Source: Propionibacteriaceae bacterium
GTDB taxonomy: Bacteria; Actinomycetota; Actinomycetes; Propionibacteriales; Propionibacteriaceae
Reading direction: 5' to 3'
Length of the DNA stretch: 5,973 nucleotides
Assembly (NCBI GenBank): GCA_009787035.1
Contig: WRGV01000094.1
Span: 391-6,363, forward strand
Notes under the pieces: generated by a model
The model's input: the letters and a program-made list of their open reading frames with translations, nothing else
Told to the model about the DNA's origin: nothing
Database searches by the model: none
Shown here: positions 4,523 to 5,973 of the stretch, piece by piece
How positions within the stretch are numbered: the first letter of the stretch is position 1
Layout: each line of letters opens with the position of its first letter
Program-made: the position numbers and the translations under genes

Positions 4523-5973
4523 TTGCAGACCGCAGCCGACCCCGTCGGCGAGCACCCACAGCCCGATCCATCTATGTCCCGCGCCGACCTCGTGGCCAAG
4601 CTGGCCCCGTTTGGCGTGGCCGAGGGGTACGTGAACGTGGCGGGTTCGTACGTCAGCAGCCCCACCGCGACGCTGGCACAGACAGCACCGCATTTCCTGC
4701 ACGAGACCCCGGGTGGCCTGGGCGCGCCCATGGTGTGCACGCCGGGGCGGTACCACCCCGACCTGTTCGGCACGCTGATCATGGAGAACGGCCACACCTA
4801 CCGGGCCGTCGGCTACGTGAACGCGCCGGGCTACCACATCCTGTACACCGACACCGGGCTGCGCCGGCTGGTCATCGCCGCGCCCGAGTCGCTGCGCACG
4901 CCCACGAAGAGCTGGGGCTGGCAGGTGCAGCTGTACGCGGCCCGCTCGCGCGACTCGTGGGGCATCGGCGACTTCCGCGACCTCGGGCTGATCTGCCGCA
5001 TCGCCGCCTCGCAGGGGGCGTCGTGCGTGCAGGTGTCGCCGGTGCACGCGATCGGGCCCACCACCTCGCCGCAGGACTCGCCGTACTCCCCCGCCTCGCG
5101 CACCTTCTTGAACGTGCTGCACATCGCGCCGGGCCTGGTCCCGGGCGCCGAGCGCGTCGATCTGTCCGACCTGGCCGCCGCCGGGCGCGCGCTGAACGAC
5201 GAGCGCCTCATCGACCGCACCCGCGTCTGGGCGCTCAAGCGCGAGGCCCTGGAGCGCATCTGGGCCGTCGTATCGTCCGAACTGCCCGGCGAGTACTGCA
5301 CCTGGAAGAAGGCGCAGGGCGTGCCGCTGCTGCGGTTCGCGACGTGGTGCACGCTGGTCGAGCAGTACGACTCGTGCGCCTGGCGCGAATGGCCGGACGA
5401 GGTGCGCCGTCCCGACTCGCCCGGCGTGCGCGAGTACGCCGCCCAGCACGCCGACCGGGTCGCGTTCCACTGCTGGTGTCAGTGGGTCGCGCAGGCGCAG
5501 TACGACCAGGCGTGCAACTTCGGCGTGGACGTGCTCGCCGACCTGGCCGTCGGCTTCGACGCCAACAGCGAGGACGCCTGGGCGTACCAAGACCAGCTGT
5601 GCTTCGACTTCGAGATCGGCGCGCCGCCCGATTCGCACAACATTGAGGGCCAGCGCTGGGGCCTGCCGCCGTTCAACCCGCGCCTGCTGCAGCAGGACGA
5701 CTTCCGTCCCTTCATCTCGATGGTGCACGCGGCGCTGTCGCACGCCTCGGCCCTGCGCATCGACCACGTGATGCAGCTGTGGCGGCTGTTCTGGGTGCCG
5801 GTGGATGGCCCCACCGACGACGGCATCTACGTGTATTACCAGGTGGATGCCCTGTTGGCGATCCTGCGCGTCGAGGCCGGACGCCGCGGCGCCTGGATCG
5901 TCGGCGAGGACATGGGCACCGTCGCCGCCGGCGTGCGCGAGACGATGGCCGCCATCGGCATGCTGGGCAACCG
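4523..5973 (+). CDS. malQ: 4-alpha-glucanotransferase (amylomaltase, GH77), 3' end outside window
   Basis: The first 483 codons are present and the frame is open to the right edge. MalQ transfers alpha-1,4-glucan segments between maltodextrins in the cytoplasm, feeding maltose and glycogen metabolism. After a variable N-terminus, residues about 65-125 look like the extra N-terminal domain of the long MalQ form; the GH77 barrel starts at about SWGWQVQLYAARS (130-142). Visible GH77 landmarks are QDSPYSPASRTFLN (184-197), GQRWGLPPFNP (376-386), LRIDH (411-415) with nucleophile D414, and GEDMG (461-465) with acid/base E462. Their 48-residue spacing equals that of D448 and E496 in E. coli MalQ. 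The third catalytic Asp would lie about 30 residues beyond the window. The start is probably TTG 4523, supported by GGAGG at 4511-4515; ATG 4574, 17 codons later, is the alternative but lacks a ribosome-binding site. It diverges from the flavin-protein gene. Confidence 0.93.
   Translation, partial: MQTAADPVGEHPQPDPSMSRADLVAKLAPFGVAEGYVNVAGSYVSSPTATLAQTAPHFLHETPGGLGAPMVCTPGRYHPDLFGTLIMENGHTYRAVGYVNAPGYHILYTDTGLRRLVIAAPESLRTPTKSWGWQVQLYAARSRDSWGIGDFRDLGLICRIAASQGASCVQVSPVHAIGPTTSPQDSPYSPASRTFLNVLHIAPGLVPGAERVDLSDLAAAGRALNDERLIDRTRVWALKREALERIWAVVSSELPGEYCTWKKAQGVPLLRFATWCTLVEQYDSCAWREWPDEVRRPDSPGVREYAAQHADRVAFHCWCQWVAQAQYDQACNFGVDVLADLAVGFDANSEDAWAYQDQLCFDFEIGAPPDSHNIEGQRWGLPPFNPRLLQQDDFRPFISMVHAALSHASALRIDHVMQLWRLFWVPVDGPTDDGIYVYYQVDALLAILRVEAGRRGAWIVGEDMGTVAAGVRETMAAIGMLGN

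Noticed and set aside
3649..5646. A 665-codon plus-strand open frame spanning sdhC, the leader, the flavin-protein gene and the start of malQ.
   Set aside because: It crosses three real genes and an intergenic region out of frame with malQ, and its translation is low-complexity Arg/Ala-rich. It exists because stops are rare at this GC content.
4373..5767. A 464-codon minus-strand open frame antisense to malQ.
   Set aside because: It is the shadow of malQ, whose plus frame carries the GH77 motifs with correct spacing.

Overview
This is a GC-rich stretch of bacterial chromosome with strong G/C preference at third codon positions. It most resembles Actinomycetota. The reasons are a sdhC-sdhA-sdhB order with a single five-helix cytochrome b, an SdhB of the actinobacterial kind (Cys-rich first motif followed by an HGP stretch), and a 4-alpha-glucanotransferase with an extra N-terminal domain. 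I cannot name the genus; a Propionibacteriales-like organism is only a guess.

Layout, left to right. Positions 1-190 hold the 5' end of a minus-strand gene that runs off the left edge and encodes an Ala/Pro/Gln-rich, probably disordered N-terminus. Positions 191-301 are intergenic and carry a 12-bp palindrome and a hairpin terminator for the succinate dehydrogenase operon. Positions 302-3824 are the minus-strand operon sdhC-sdhA-sdhB, transcribed from right to left, with 4-nt overlaps at both internal junctions (ATGA and GTGA). Positions 3825-3933 are its leader, with a GC-rich 8-bp triple repeat and a possible -10 box. Positions 3934-4425 encode a small NimA-like flavin-binding protein of the pyridoxamine-phosphate-oxidase superfamily, also on the minus strand. 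Positions 4426-4522 are a divergent promoter region. From 4523 to the right edge is the 5' part of malQ on the plus strand.

Function. SdhCAB forms a membrane-bound succinate:quinone oxidoreductase: SdhA oxidises succinate on covalent FAD, SdhB passes electrons through three iron-sulfur clusters, and SdhC, with four candidate heme-ligand histidines, delivers them to the quinone, presumably menaquinone. MalQ disproportionates maltodextrins and belongs to glycogen/maltose metabolism. Nothing in the sequence ties it to the Sdh operon apart from proximity.

This is mostly ordinary core-metabolism DNA. I found no mobile element, CRISPR array, tRNA, rRNA or evidence for a new multi-gene system. The points worth a second look are small: a tandemly duplicated sdhA start, repeat structure in the sdhC leader, a possible leaderless promoter for the flavin-binding gene, a probable TTG start for malQ, and the repetitive left-edge ORF.
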